Shown in pieces: positions 36,089 to 46,941 of a stretch of 64,000 nucleotides of DNA; position 1 is the stretch's first letter; every line of letters starts with the position of its first letter. The position numbers and the translations under genes are program-made. Below the pieces are notes generated by a model. It had not been told where the DNA came from and did no database searches. It worked only from the letters and a program-made list of their open reading frames with translations. The stretch is from Marasmius tenuissimus (taxonomy: Eukaryota > Basidiomycota > Agaricomycetes > Agaricales > Marasmiaceae): NCBI GenBank assembly GCA_029532415.1, contig JAQOTA010000071.1:1798001-1862000 (forward strand). The letters are read 5' to 3'.

Positions 36089-39000
36089 ATGGTGATTCGC
36101 AACGACAATAGTGGCTCTGGTCATCAGCACAACAATTTCGGGGGGACTCAGAACATTCATTATAATTATGCCACAATGGCTGCAAATCGTGAGCAACGGA
36201 TTTTTTGCCTTGGTTGAAGATGATCCCACATTCATGCATTGTGACAGCACTCAAGAGCCTTTCGGACGCAATCGCTGGAGTTGGAGCATCTCACAAAGCG
36301 GAGCAGCAGTTCTCGCGCGGAGAATGTCTCGAGGGAACTCGCGAAAAGGCTCTTGGGATGATTGATGAGTGGAGGAAAGCCAAGTCTCTTCCGATATGCT
36401 GGCTTTCAGGTGCCGCAGGTGTGGGGAAATCGGCAATTGCGATGACTGTCGCCAATTCTGCCGAGAATGACTCTGGACTCGTTGCATCGTTCTTTTTTTT
36501 CAGGTCGGACTCTCGACGGAACGATCCGTCTGCGCTTGTACTGACAATTGCGCATGGACTCACCCGGGTGTCCAAACCCTCGTTAAAGATTGCGATTGGG
36601 AAGAGAATTGCTGACGACCCGACGATTTTCGAAGCGACATTGGAGGTTCAATTCCAGGAGCTCGTATCGAAGCCATGCATGGGGAGTCGTCGATGGCGAG
36701 ATCGCTTACGCGAGAAGTGGGAAGCCATGATAGGCACTCGGTCTGCATCAAATGAGCCCACTTTGGTCATCATAGACGGACTAGACGAGTGCGATGACGA
36801 TAAAACCCAGCTGCGAGTCCTTTCTACTATCGCTTCATCATATCAACAATCGCCGTCTTTCCCTTTACGATTCCTTATCTGCAGTCGACCAGAATCCTGG
36901 ATCCGAGAAGGCTTTTGTAAGGCCCCCCTCAGTCAGCTCACCACACATATCCCTTTGGATGAGGCATTTCTTCCTGGCAGAGATATCGAACGGTACTACC
37001 AACACGAGTTCAACAAACTCCGTGAAGATGCTGCTAATGCCCGTATCGAGTTTCCAGTTCCCTGGCCATCAGAGGATGACCTTGAATCCCTAGTTATTCA
37101 GTCATCTGGCCAGTTTATCTACGCCGCCACCGCCGTCAAATTCATCGGAAGTCCTTGCACTAATCCCATCGCACAACTTCATCACATCCTCACCTACACT
37201 CCAAATCAGCGCTCATCTGAATCATCCAAGTTCCCCGAGCTTGACCGCCTCTACGACATAATACTTTCCAATTCCCCAAATTGCGAAGAACTCCTCTCCA
37301 TCCTTGCCGCTATTCTTATCCTTCCTCCTCATGGCTCATCATCACCTGAGTTCATCGAAGTACTTCTTGAACGATCTAAAGGCGAAGTGGGCCCCACTCT
37401 GCGGTTCATGCACTCTGTGCTCAATATCCAAGGCGGGAATGTGGGAATTAGCGTGTATCATACCTCATTTGCCGACTTCCTTCACGATCCATCACGTTCG
37501 GGACGCTTTTACATCGACGAGGCTGACCGTCGCGAGACCTTTGCCATTCAGTGGCTCAAAATGCTCAAAAAGCACATCGACTCCAGCCCAGATATTGTCC
37601 TCAATCCTGAGGACAATAGTATACGCCAAGTTATTCAGCGTCTACGCCAAGGATGGGTTGGGTTCTGCTTCACCGATCGGCGACCGAGTGCGAGATTACT
37701 CATAGAAAGAGACAAGCTTCTCCGGAGCATTCTATCTGCTTTCCCCAATCAACAGGCGCTCCTCACAACAATGGCTTCGGTCATTTTACTTCCCTCCCCC
37801 AGATATGGGTCCAAGCGATCGGAGTTTATCGCCCTCAACGATATGATACTGGGATCTGGGGCGATTTCGACGATGAAATCATTGGAAGCGTGTTTATTAG
37901 CCACTCCTGAGCTGGAGCTGGAGACATTCTTGCTCGATTTTCTGCGCAATCCTGCGAAGGACTACTGCTTGCACGACTATTACTTGAACCTACCACAGCA
38001 GCGTGACCTCCTTGCACAACGGTGGATACGGGCACTTACGCCAAACTACCAACTTGGTGAGAGGTGGGTTCATTTTTCTTTTCTCTGGGTAGGCTGGAGA
38101 GTCTTCTTATGTTCGACTAGACTTGGTTGCGTGCCTTTGTGGGACGGGTGGGCAGACTTTTGCATCGCTATCAGAGAACCTAGTGACGGGCTCTTGTCCG
38201 CGCTTCAAGGATTGGATCTAGCAGTTGTTGCAGCTGTCACCAGCTTCATAGCCCTTCAAGATGGAAATCCGGCCTCCGCGGTTGCGCGTCCTTTTGAAGC
38301 GATTGCGTCTTGGCTATCGTCAGTGGTATGTTCTCATCCTCAAAGAGTTCGACTTGTCCTGACCTCACCCGGGATCCCCAAGGTCTCTCCTATACCATCC
38401 GCACTCATTGACCGTTTTTCGGAGGCTGCCGAACCATTCGGACGCGTACGTGCAGAGAACTCTAGAGAGAGGTAAGCCTGTACAGTCTTTTTGAATGGCA
38501 GTCCCCTCATCGTCGACTGACGAAATAATCGGATTACAGATATGAATGTCTCTACCATGCTGTACTCAGCGCCCATCCCGATCATGAATTTCGCCTCATA
38601 CTCGCAGCTATTTTGGTGCTTCCAGGGCATCTGAAACCGACCCCAGCATATATCCAGTTGTTGCGGGGATTACCTTCGGAAGGGGTGGTTTCGATGTTCC
38701 GTGGGATGCACCCGTCAAAAAGCGGCGATCGGGGAGACGAACCCCACCCGCACACTGCGTTGAGGGATCGTCTGTTCGACCGGAATAGGCCGCATGGTGT
38801 TGACATTGACATGCTTACCCCACACTCCCTTGTACAACAGTGGCTCCAGAACCTGACGATAAGTAGAGTAAAGACCTGCGGGTACGAGATTATTCACCCT
38901 CGACCATATTTCGAAAACATTGACCCTCTTTTTATATACTAGCCCTCCGGATCAGCTGTATGGTGCAGAAATCAGTTATTTCTTCACGAAATGGATCAAG

Positions 39001-39984
39001 TTCTGCACGGCAATCTTCAAGCCACAACGAGAATTATTGTACGATCTGCAAAGGGTTGATCTTGTCTCTGCACATCTGGCAGCAGGCTGGGATGAATCTT
39101 GGCCAGAGAGATTCGAAAGCCTTGTTCTATGGCTAAAGGCTTACAGTGTAAGTTCAACGACCTCGTCTCCTTGTGCAAGTTGATTTCATACTTATCCTTT
39201 GTTTTCACTAGCACTCTTACCTCAATCACGATGAAGATGAGGATACCCTCGATCTGGTAGAAGGACTCGTGCACAAGTTCCGACAACTCCCCGAACATTT
39301 CCATCTTGAATGGCCTTCGGGCGTGCCTCCCCAGAATTATGGCATGTACTGGGTGGTCCGGCTTGCAACACGAGCCCACTGGGTAACTAGACAGTTGGGC
39401 GCCTGGCAACAACGGCAAATGCCCCGCCTCACGGATTGCCATTGCGATCTCTCGGGAGGGAATAAGTCACAAGTTCCTGGGCACATGGCATATCAGGATG
39501 CCTGTATGCGACTCGTTCAGGCGTTCACCTTACTTTTTGAGGACCTTACCGAGAATGGCGAATACGGTACGGAATCGGAATCGTGCTGTATCTTTCTGAA
39601 TGTGGTGCAGTCGTCGCTCCTTCAACACTGCCTTCTCAGTACAGAATTGCTTTCGCTCTGCCGGACTTTTTTCAAACTGGCGGAAGGTGGATCGATGTTG
39701 CGGATCAGCTCCCCAGACGGAGAGAAAGGAAGGAAGAATATGCTCACGTGGATTGAGGTGAGTTTCATTGATATTCCCCGGCTCAACTCTCCCACTCATA
39801 ACTCTATCAAACTGGAATTGACGATATTCCTCCCTGATAGACCTTCCCAGATAGTTTTGCCGAGGAAGGGCAAACTCTTCGAGGACAAGTTCTTGCGCTA
39901 CCTTGGGCAAGTTGGGAGCAAAACTGGGAGAAGAGACCATGGTACTACCGTGCTGGTCGGGAGGAAAAGTCGGCGGGTCGATAG
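36089..39984 (+). CDS. NACHT-domain STAND NTPase (fungal NLR-like) with triplicated C-terminal module
   Basis: STAND signalling ATPase; fungal members are linked to non-self recognition and programmed cell death. Six exons fit in phase: 36089-36188, 36248-38471, 38540-38881, 38943-39147, 39212-39757, 39841-39984, predicting 1186 residues. The N-terminus (NNFGGTQNIHYNY) is the Gly/Asn motif common in agaricomycete NACHT proteins. Next FSRGECLEGTREKALGMI, Walker A GAAGVGKSA, sensor-like FFFFRSDSRRNDPSALVLTI, Walker B TLVIIDGLDECDD, and RFLICSRPESWI. After the NACHT comes VYHTSFADFLHDPSRSGRFY, the usual winged-helix-like block. That block and a following W-x-x-F-C block recur three times (see finding). 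There are no ankyrin, WD40 or TPR repeats. No N-terminal effector domain is visible before the NACHT. It lies between two copies of the M-S cassette. Confidence 0.88.
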
Positions 39985-41814
39985 TGTGGCCTACGGAAGA
40001 GCTTCGGAAGGATGTAGCCTCCCAGTAACTTTAAGGGTGCAGTCGAAGAGCGTGTTTCAACGCACGGGATATGATAATCACCTCGACATGCACCAGCTTC
40101 CTCATGAGCTCATGCGATGTACATTAGATAGTCCCCGCTACCAGAATGAATCTGCATAGTAATTACGAGGAGTTGAGCGGAGTCAAAGACGACGGACTTT
40201 GAATTTGAACTGACGCGTACCCACGACCACGCTCAAAGTCAAACCACTACCATCGGCAACGTCCACATTTAGCATCTTTCAAGTTTCACCGTCGTTGACA
40301 AAAGCAAAAAGATCATTTGGTAACGGTTTCTAAATGATGGAAACCTCTTCACTCGGAGTGGGATGGAGGTTGTAAGGCACACCGGAAGCTTCCGGTGCTA
40401 CCAGAGGATGCGTACGTCTACCTGTCCTACTCTCGCAAGTTCTTCGAGTTTCAGCTCAGGTATGGGATCGCACAGCGGTATCAGAGACACACGACTGCAG
40501 TCGCCATGGTTGTGCAAATTCCCTCGGCTTCTCTGTGCTCCCACGTCAACACTGCAATCAATACAATACCTTAAGGCTCGAGTCTTTATCAGCTCCAGCG
40601 ACACGCACCTATCTGTCATAAAATGCGCCCGTTAATCCACACTGCCCAGAGTCCTCTCAACTCCAAACCGCCGACGATTTGATCACAAGTAGGCCGATGT
40701 TGTAGACATGGGATCCGGGCCTCGTCGAGCAGGAAAGTGTTAGTGTTCGTGGCGCACTAGATACGGGCGAGAGGTTTTAATGAAGATTCCGGACGATGGA
40801 CGTCGCGTTTTCAATTCCAGGCCATCGCCGAAAGTCATCATCTGCGACGTGCGAGGGCTACCTGTAGCATTGGGTGCCCAATGGATGATAATGTAGCTGC
40901 CGAATGTATCGTCTACGAGAGGGTTGCGGTTAGTCTGGGATACCTAGGGACGCGAAAGGGGACGAGTTGAAGGTTGTTCGCCTACCGAGGGGGCATCAAC
41001 GATCTCCTGCTCTTAGATATCGCCGGGTATCAGATTGGAGTAGTCGCTGCATAGGAACAGTTTTGGTCGCGAGCAGCTATTTGTTACGGAACTGAAACCA
41101 AGAACACCTGGCGATGGACAGGTACGCGCTCTTTTGAGGCTCGTATTGCAGATTTAAATCTCCCCGCGGGTCATCCTGCATGATTAGACACAGAGTTTTT
41201 CTTGTCTTCTGTCCATCAACCTGTTCTTTCGGCTCTTTCGACCTGGTGCTTTTCAGCAGCTCACGATCATACCTCGTTGTCCTTCGCAAGCCAATCGTTC
41301 AGTTACGCCCACAGCATTCCCTCTCGAATCAACGAGATCGGCCTGCCCCACTGCCGTTTGAGTCGGTTCACATATCCCCTCACCCACGACAAGGAGCTCG
41401 GAGTCCCATAGTACATCGCCATATTCACTGCGCATCATTGGGACTCGCTGACGGCTTCCCTCGCAGCACGTTATGACTCAAATTATCGTCTCCGGCTCCC
41501 TTTTCTCCGCCAGGTCATTGCGGACGACCGGAGATGCCGTTTCTTCATTTTCCTTGAACCACCCCGCCCCCATACCCCCGGAGACGCACAGACAACCTAA
41601 CGATAAACATGATGTAGCGGTTATAGAGCCACATCAAGTGACCCTTGGGCGATCGTAGCCTTTGTAACTGAACTCGGCTCTTACAATAACATGTATATTG
41701 CATGTTGGGGATTCCGGATTACAGTTTGACCAGCAATGGGCGCTTGCTGGATCCGATTCCTTCGTGAAGCTCTCTCATTTAGCAACCACAAAGAAGCAAA
41801 GGACATCCCCGTCC
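39985..41814. other. Gene-poor stretch downstream of the NACHT gene
   Basis: 1.8 kb without a credible gene. Contains an 18-bp perfect palindrome at 40380-40397 (CACCGGAAGCTTCCGGTG). The right part probably once held the upstream exons of the family M relic, but no LPxLV or KLGG block can be found. Confidence 0.5.
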
Positions 41815-41907
41815 GGGTTTCTTTCGTCACTCCTCAGCATCCTTGTACAAGTTTCGTTTTCCGTGATTATAGAACTTGGGGGCTCTTTGGCAGTCAGTGT
41901 CCGATGA
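41815..41907 (+). pseudogene. Relic last exon of a family M membrane protein (copy 5)
   Basis: The frame reads GFLSSLLSILVQVSFSVII then ELGGSLAVSV before a TGA at 41905. It aligns with exon 4 of family M copy 2 (WFLSLSLGIFCIFLQVLLYV, VII, then ESLAV) at both protein and DNA level. The acceptor preceding the exon is lost (ccgtccgg in place of a cag), the fourth helix is cut by the stop, and no upstream exons are found. It sits about 135 bp upstream of family S copy 2, mirroring copy 2 and S copy 1. Confidence 0.55.
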
Positions 41908-42042
41908 CGGTGTCGCGATCAACCTGATTGCCCGTCGGTAGCCAGTTCGAATACGTGATGGCAAGTTGATAGCGTTCGTGGGAGGTTAGGTTACCGTCAG
42001 TCGGGTTCTAATATATTGATATCAACCAGGATATCTAGTCTC

Positions 42043-44381
42043 ATGGAAACCTCGTGGTATATGTGAGGCTTGTCCACCGCAGCATTCAGTTAGCCCCTTG
42101 TATGAACTCATCTCAGATTCCTCCTTCCACGTTGATATCTTTCTTGATGCTTCAAAGTCTGGCAAGCCCAGAAATCCCCCCGGAAGTGGCTTCGCCAACA
42201 TACCATCCATATCTCACCTCCACATCATGGCTATGCTTACTACCAGCATTTTCGGGTTCGCGGGCAAAACTCGCACCCATTTTTATAAAGCGGTTGAGGT
42301 GATCAAAACCTGTCGGGAATTGGAGTTAATCGTTCACCCATTGGTGAGCGGTTCACGCCTCGACACGATATGCAAGTCTGACACTGGCAGGGTAATCTCC
42401 CTCGCAAGAACTTCGGTATCATTTACACAGCCGCTCGAGAGTCCCTCTCTCGTGCCGAAAAGGACCCCCGAAAACGCGACCTATTCCAGGGTTTTGTCGA
42501 AGCTGTATCTGTGCACATGGATCCGGATAGACTCAGAGAGTTCGAGGGGAGATGGGAGGATGCGCAGACGAAAGACGCTGAAAAAGGGAAGATTTTCGAA
42601 CGGGTTACTGAAAAGTTACAGAACGCGATGGTGCGCTGCAAACCTACTTGGCTCACCGTGAAGGACTATATCCCACTGAGAAAGGAAAACAAATAGTCGA
42701 AGAAGAAGGTCAAACTGTTGGTATCTTACTTACCGTCCGAGCCCTTGGGACCCATCCTCGCCGAAATTAGAGACAAGCAAACTACAATAACAGGTAAGCC
42801 ACAGTCCTTGCTCGAGATATTTCAGTGATTGATGTTCCTGGAGTATGTGGTCTCGAGAACGATTCAATTGATGGCTTGCTTTGGCTGTTCACCCATGCGA
42901 TCCTCAGAAATAACAAAGTGAACTCCTTGCGCTCGGGCTCGCATTTCTACAAGAACCTCGCAAAGTGCTTGGAGAACTTGGAGTCGGAGGCCAAAGCGAT
43001 TGACCCGTTTGCTGTTGACGGGAGGTGGAAACCGCGACCTTTCATACCCCACGCAGACCGCTTGGCTCATGTTCCAGCTGTATTGAGCGGAGAAAACATA
43101 GGTCCATTGGCCTCAACCCGATTGTTCCTCTTGCGGGATCGTCAAAAACCCCTGTGCATTGCAACACCCGCTTCACGGTGCTACCGGGATGTATTCAGTT
43201 TAGGCTCCGCATACCTACTAAAAGGTGAGTCTGATGTGAATAGTCGTCGCTTGTGCTAGGTCTCATCGAATCTACGTACAGAGCACGGAAATGGCAATCT
43301 CGTGCTATCTACTTCCCTCATCGAAGAGTTCCGAGACTTCCCCTTCCCTCCAATCACTAAGTACGAAAACATACTCGCAACTGGAGAGCCCCATAATTAT
43401 CAGGACGATCCCCGGGCCTTTTGGAATGAACTCCTTGAAACCATGCGAAGACAATCTGGTAATTGGAACCTCGAAGGCCGTTCAGATCCGCGCCAGTCTC
43501 TTCCTGAATTTCCTGAAGTTGCCCTTGGTGGTGATCCACCAGCCTCGATACCATCGGCGCCCGGACAATCCACGACGCCTCCACCGTCTCAGGTAGACAT
43601 GCCTGAGCCGTTACCTGCCGGACAACACCCTCAGCACATTTTCCTCGCTATTGCTCCGTCACAACTTGTTGAGTTTGCCCTTGTTGGCAGCTCACTAGCT
43701 CGGCATTCTGTGCCCGTTGGAGCACAACAGAGCCCTGAGCAAGCTGCCTCTCTTACTTCTTTGCTGAGCTCAGTGCCCAGTGAAGAACCGTCCCCATCTT
43801 CAGGCAATACCTGCCCTCCCATCACAAGCAACCCTTCACCCCTTGTTATGCCCTCCCCACAAATTTCGACCTTTGGTATGACTGCAGCTCAACGGGATGT
43901 GACTTTTGCGCCTCCCTCGGAGATTGACATTGGTGGTCCGCCTGATACTTCAGTAAAATCGGCGATGTTTCTCGGACAAACTCCAACGTCCCCTTCCTCT
44001 CCGATAGTCATGCGCGAGTCAGTGAACTTGAGCGAGGCTCGCAGGCCGTCTATGCCTGTGCCCATTGAACCACAACAGCGACCTCGGCAAGCTGCTCCCC
44101 AGTCACCGGTTCCTCTGGCGCAACCTACTCTTGTACAGAGCTCGACGCCCGTTCCGACCAAATCGTCCTCGCCTCCAGTTATAACACGACCTCCCGTTAC
44201 AAGCTTCTCTTCGCTCCCAGTCACGTCCTCCCCACAAGTGTTGACTCCCAGTATGATTGCGGCCGAACGGGATGTCGCTTCTCCACCTCCCTCAAATCAT
44301 GATCGGCCTCCGTCCCCCGCACCGCAGAAAGGCAAACGACCTGGCTTCATACGACGGGTCTGGAACTATATGACCGCGTAG
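42043..44381 (+). CDS. Uncharacterised soluble protein, family S copy 2, with Pro/Ser-rich tail
   Basis: Fuller copy of family S. Exon 1 METSWY ends at a GTGAGG donor at 42063; exon 2 reads ISPLYELISDSSFHVDIFLD, then THFYKAVEVIKTCRELELIV. After an intron come GNLPRKNFGIIYTAARESLS, LFQGFVEAVSVHMDPDRLRE, the charged helix WEDAQTKDAEKGKIFERV, and further exons with VIDVPGVCGLENDSIDGLLW, ATPASRCYRDVFSLGSAYLL and KEHGNGNLVLSTSLIEEF. ELLETMRRQSGNWNLEGRSD matches copy 1. From about residue 430 an extra, roughly 280-residue Pro/Ser-rich tail follows, with a two-fold internal repeat, ending in a basic-aromatic segment (KGKRPGFIRRVWNYMTA) at 44381 that could bind membrane or a partner. No known domain. 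The ATG at 42227 is an alternative start equivalent to that of copy 1. Confidence 0.6.
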
Positions 44382-44771
44382 TAGGCGATAGTCGTTATGT
44401 GACTGAAGCACGACGGCATAAATGCATACTTCGCTACTGGACTTGGGACCTCAGTCGACCCCGGTGACTTAAGCTTCATGAACTTGCGCCTCCCCTTTCG
44501 CTATTAGTTGACCGGTCTATACTCACAATGCAATCAACCAACTCATGTCACGGAAGGCACACCGTCCGGTTCCATCGAGGAACACGTGCACCAAGACGAA
44601 AACTTGTCAGAACTAAGTAGCGAGTAGTTTGAATCACGATAACAAATCAGTATACATAGGAACGAGAATTAGCAGTAATGGGTGTGTATCATACTACTAT
44701 AAAGTAAAGCGTTGTTGGACATAATACCTTATGCAAAATTCTAGTCACTACGTTCAAGACTCGATCACCCT
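44382..44771. other. Convergent intergenic region
   Basis: 390 bp between family S copy 2 (+) and family M copy 3 (-). AT-rich from 44620 on; no gene seen. Confidence 0.4.
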
Positions 44772-45568
44772 TCAACTCCCTTTGTCGTTTCCGCGCTTAC
44801 GCCTCGACATGAGAAGGAAAAGACCCGGCAAGATCGAAACCCCAACAAGAGAGGTCGCGATAACTTGGACCAACAATATTTCATCCATCGAAACGTACAA
44901 TACGACTTGCGCCAGCAAACACCCAAGCCCCGATAACGAACAGAGGATCCCTGCGCGAGAATCAGACGAATCAGACATTTAGCGGATCGCCGAGTTATCA
45001 CAGAGACAACAAACAATGGAAAAGTACGATCTTCCAGCACGTTGTAAGACCGTATATATTGAGTACTGATGGACGGGAATTCGTCGCAATGTACCCAGTT
45101 TGGGGGACCCTTTCGATCATCTGCCTCTCGGACGCCACGTCGGTAAGATGCCCGAGTTTGTCCAGGAGGAGAAGAGCAGTTGAAGTCGAACTCAGATGGA
45201 GGAGGAACGAAGAGTACGAGAGAATAATCAAAGCCTTAGAAGCCCGTGGGTGAGACCCGAGACGTCCGTCCCAGATGAGGTATTTGTAGAACATGAGGAG
45301 TTGAATTGAAACGAGGGCGAGTATGGCGGACTGAGTGGTATGTGATCAGGAAGGGTCGATTCGACACTATGAGAGGAACCAGCCACTCACGACGATGGCT
45401 CCTATTTTGAGAGACGTGTACCAATTCCTCTGGACAGACGCGACTAGCGGTGGAAGTTGATCTAATTATCAGTGTTTGAATCAGGAACTCTGAGGTTGCT
45501 AGTGACATTTTGCGGCACAGCCTACACGTTAATAGCAGGTCCCTTGCACCCTCAAAAACGTGGCTCAT
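44772..45568 (-). CDS. Small membrane protein, family M copy 3
   Basis: Minus-strand member of family M. The first ATG in frame is at 45568 (MSHVFEGARDLLLT plus one base); an intron with acceptor attag leads to Y-QLPPLVASVQRNWYTSLK, GAIV. After another intron comes QSAILALVSIQLLMFYKYL, then KALIILSYSSFLLHLSSTST, LLLLDKLGHL, PQTGYIATNS and TTCWKIVLFHC. The last exon is GILCSLSGLGCLLAQVVLYV and a fourth helix before MSRRKRGNDKGS, stop 44772. Intron phases match copies 1, 2 and 4. It is closest to copy 4 (shared (L/I)YGL(T/N)T-W region and FHC junction), so copies 3 and 4 form one branch and copies 1 and 2 another. The true start may lie in an upstream exon, since the open frame extends 21 codons 5' of this ATG without another ATG. 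Confidence 0.62.
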
Positions 45569-46941
45569 CCTACTTGGGAGCTCGTGAGACTCAACTACGT
45601 CGTCCGTTATTTGGTGTTCAGTACGTGACAAAATGCTGTAAACAAGATATCAAGCACGGACCTGGCACGGAGAGGGCCAAACTGATCCTTGGGGAGCTTT
45701 GACGTCGCTGCTGCGACGGCTTGGGTGGTCTGGGAGTTGCTTCGGGGGAGGCCATTCGGTAATCCGAAGCTTCCCTGCCAACGTTGTGCGTGACTAGCGA
45801 TGACATAGAGCAGTAGGTAGAAGGAATGGGGTTGGGGTGGTAGCTTCTTACTGTTAAGTGAGGTGTGAGTTCATAAATACGGGCAAGCTAATTAAGCGGC
45901 TACTACGCACCGTACTGTTTCGCTTGTAATATTCGAGCACGTTTGCACGTTTACCCTATGAGGTGGGCGTGTTAAGGTCGGCCTTGAGGAACGGCGGACC
46001 CCGATATACAGCGGCAGGCTAGAAATGAAGTTTGGTAAGTAAAGCCCTGCAGACGGAGCGCTACTGAGGAAAGCTAGCCACGACCAGCCTGAAGGCTGGA
46101 ATGTCACCGCGAGATGGTTGAGGACCTGGATGATCGATGATCGATGATCAATGTCGATGAACGTTGGACGTTGGACTTTAGTCCTTAGCCTGTGCGACAG
46201 AATAACCCGAAACTGAGCTGAGCGGCGACGGAACACCGAAAGGACTTGCTTAGAATGGTATGAGGGCCTGATTTGCAACTCTTTCTGCTACTAAAAGCTT
46301 CATGCACTCGTCTTTTTTTCTTGGCCTTCTCCATCTCGCCGTCCCTCTTGTGGCAGTGCAATTAGGCAATGAAATAGATCTGCAATGATATACAAACCCA
46401 CCAGAGAGCCAGACTACATACTATTTTTGATAGGATGATGAGGACGGGAGAAGGTTGTTGGCGTTGCTCTTGTCATTGACTAGAGTGTTCATAATCACGT
46501 TGTAATCACGGGTACCGTACATTCGACCGACGACCCGGGGTCAACCGGTCACAACAGGCCTCAACCAGGACCGGCAACCTTCTTTGGCGCCGTACCCCGG
46601 ACCTTCAAGCTTCAAGCTTCAGCTTTCGTGGTCAGAAGAAACTCAGAATCTCGACCGCTACTTACAAAGTACGCACTGTCAACTGGGCAAGTCCTAAATC
46701 TCTGACTATCGATACTCAAACAGCATCCGGACGGTGCGACTCGTATTATCGAGTCTCTGAACCCGGTGGTTTGTACGACAGTCGATCGAACTCTTTCGAA
46801 TATAATGCATCAAGCTAATATACAGTACAATACGCTAAAAGATCATAAACTATCATAAGCCTAGTACTACATACACAGTAAAAAATGCGGGGATATAGAA
46901 CTGATACTACGAATATCGTGGATAGCAGAACCTGGCGGTAA
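45569..46941. other. Gene-poor stretch
   Basis: 1.37 kb. Frames such as 45892-46278 (-) have no motif. Contains a small tandem repeat at 46129-46160 and AT-rich sequence at 46790-46920. Nothing else supported. Confidence 0.45.
46129..46160 (+). repeat. Short tandem repeat (GATGATC)n
   Basis: Three overlapping units of gatgatc/gatcgatgatc followed by a diverged unit (gatcaatgtcgatg). A simple microsatellite-like tract. Confidence 0.7.

Noticed and set aside
36251..38812. Several 60-96 codon minus-strand frames in the NACHT gene
   Set aside because: Antisense of NACHT exons; the plus-strand reading explains the sequence fully.
40380..40397. 18-bp perfect palindrome
   Set aside because: Isolated in non-coding DNA with no second copy seen; can be chance.
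41180..41660. Possible upstream exons of the family M relic
   Set aside because: Searched for the LPxLV, KLGG and GY(L/I) blocks; none found, and short hydrophobic matches such as GSLFSA are not convincing.
45892..46278. 128-codon minus-strand frame
   Set aside because: Low-information composition, spans a microsatellite, no motif or partner exon.
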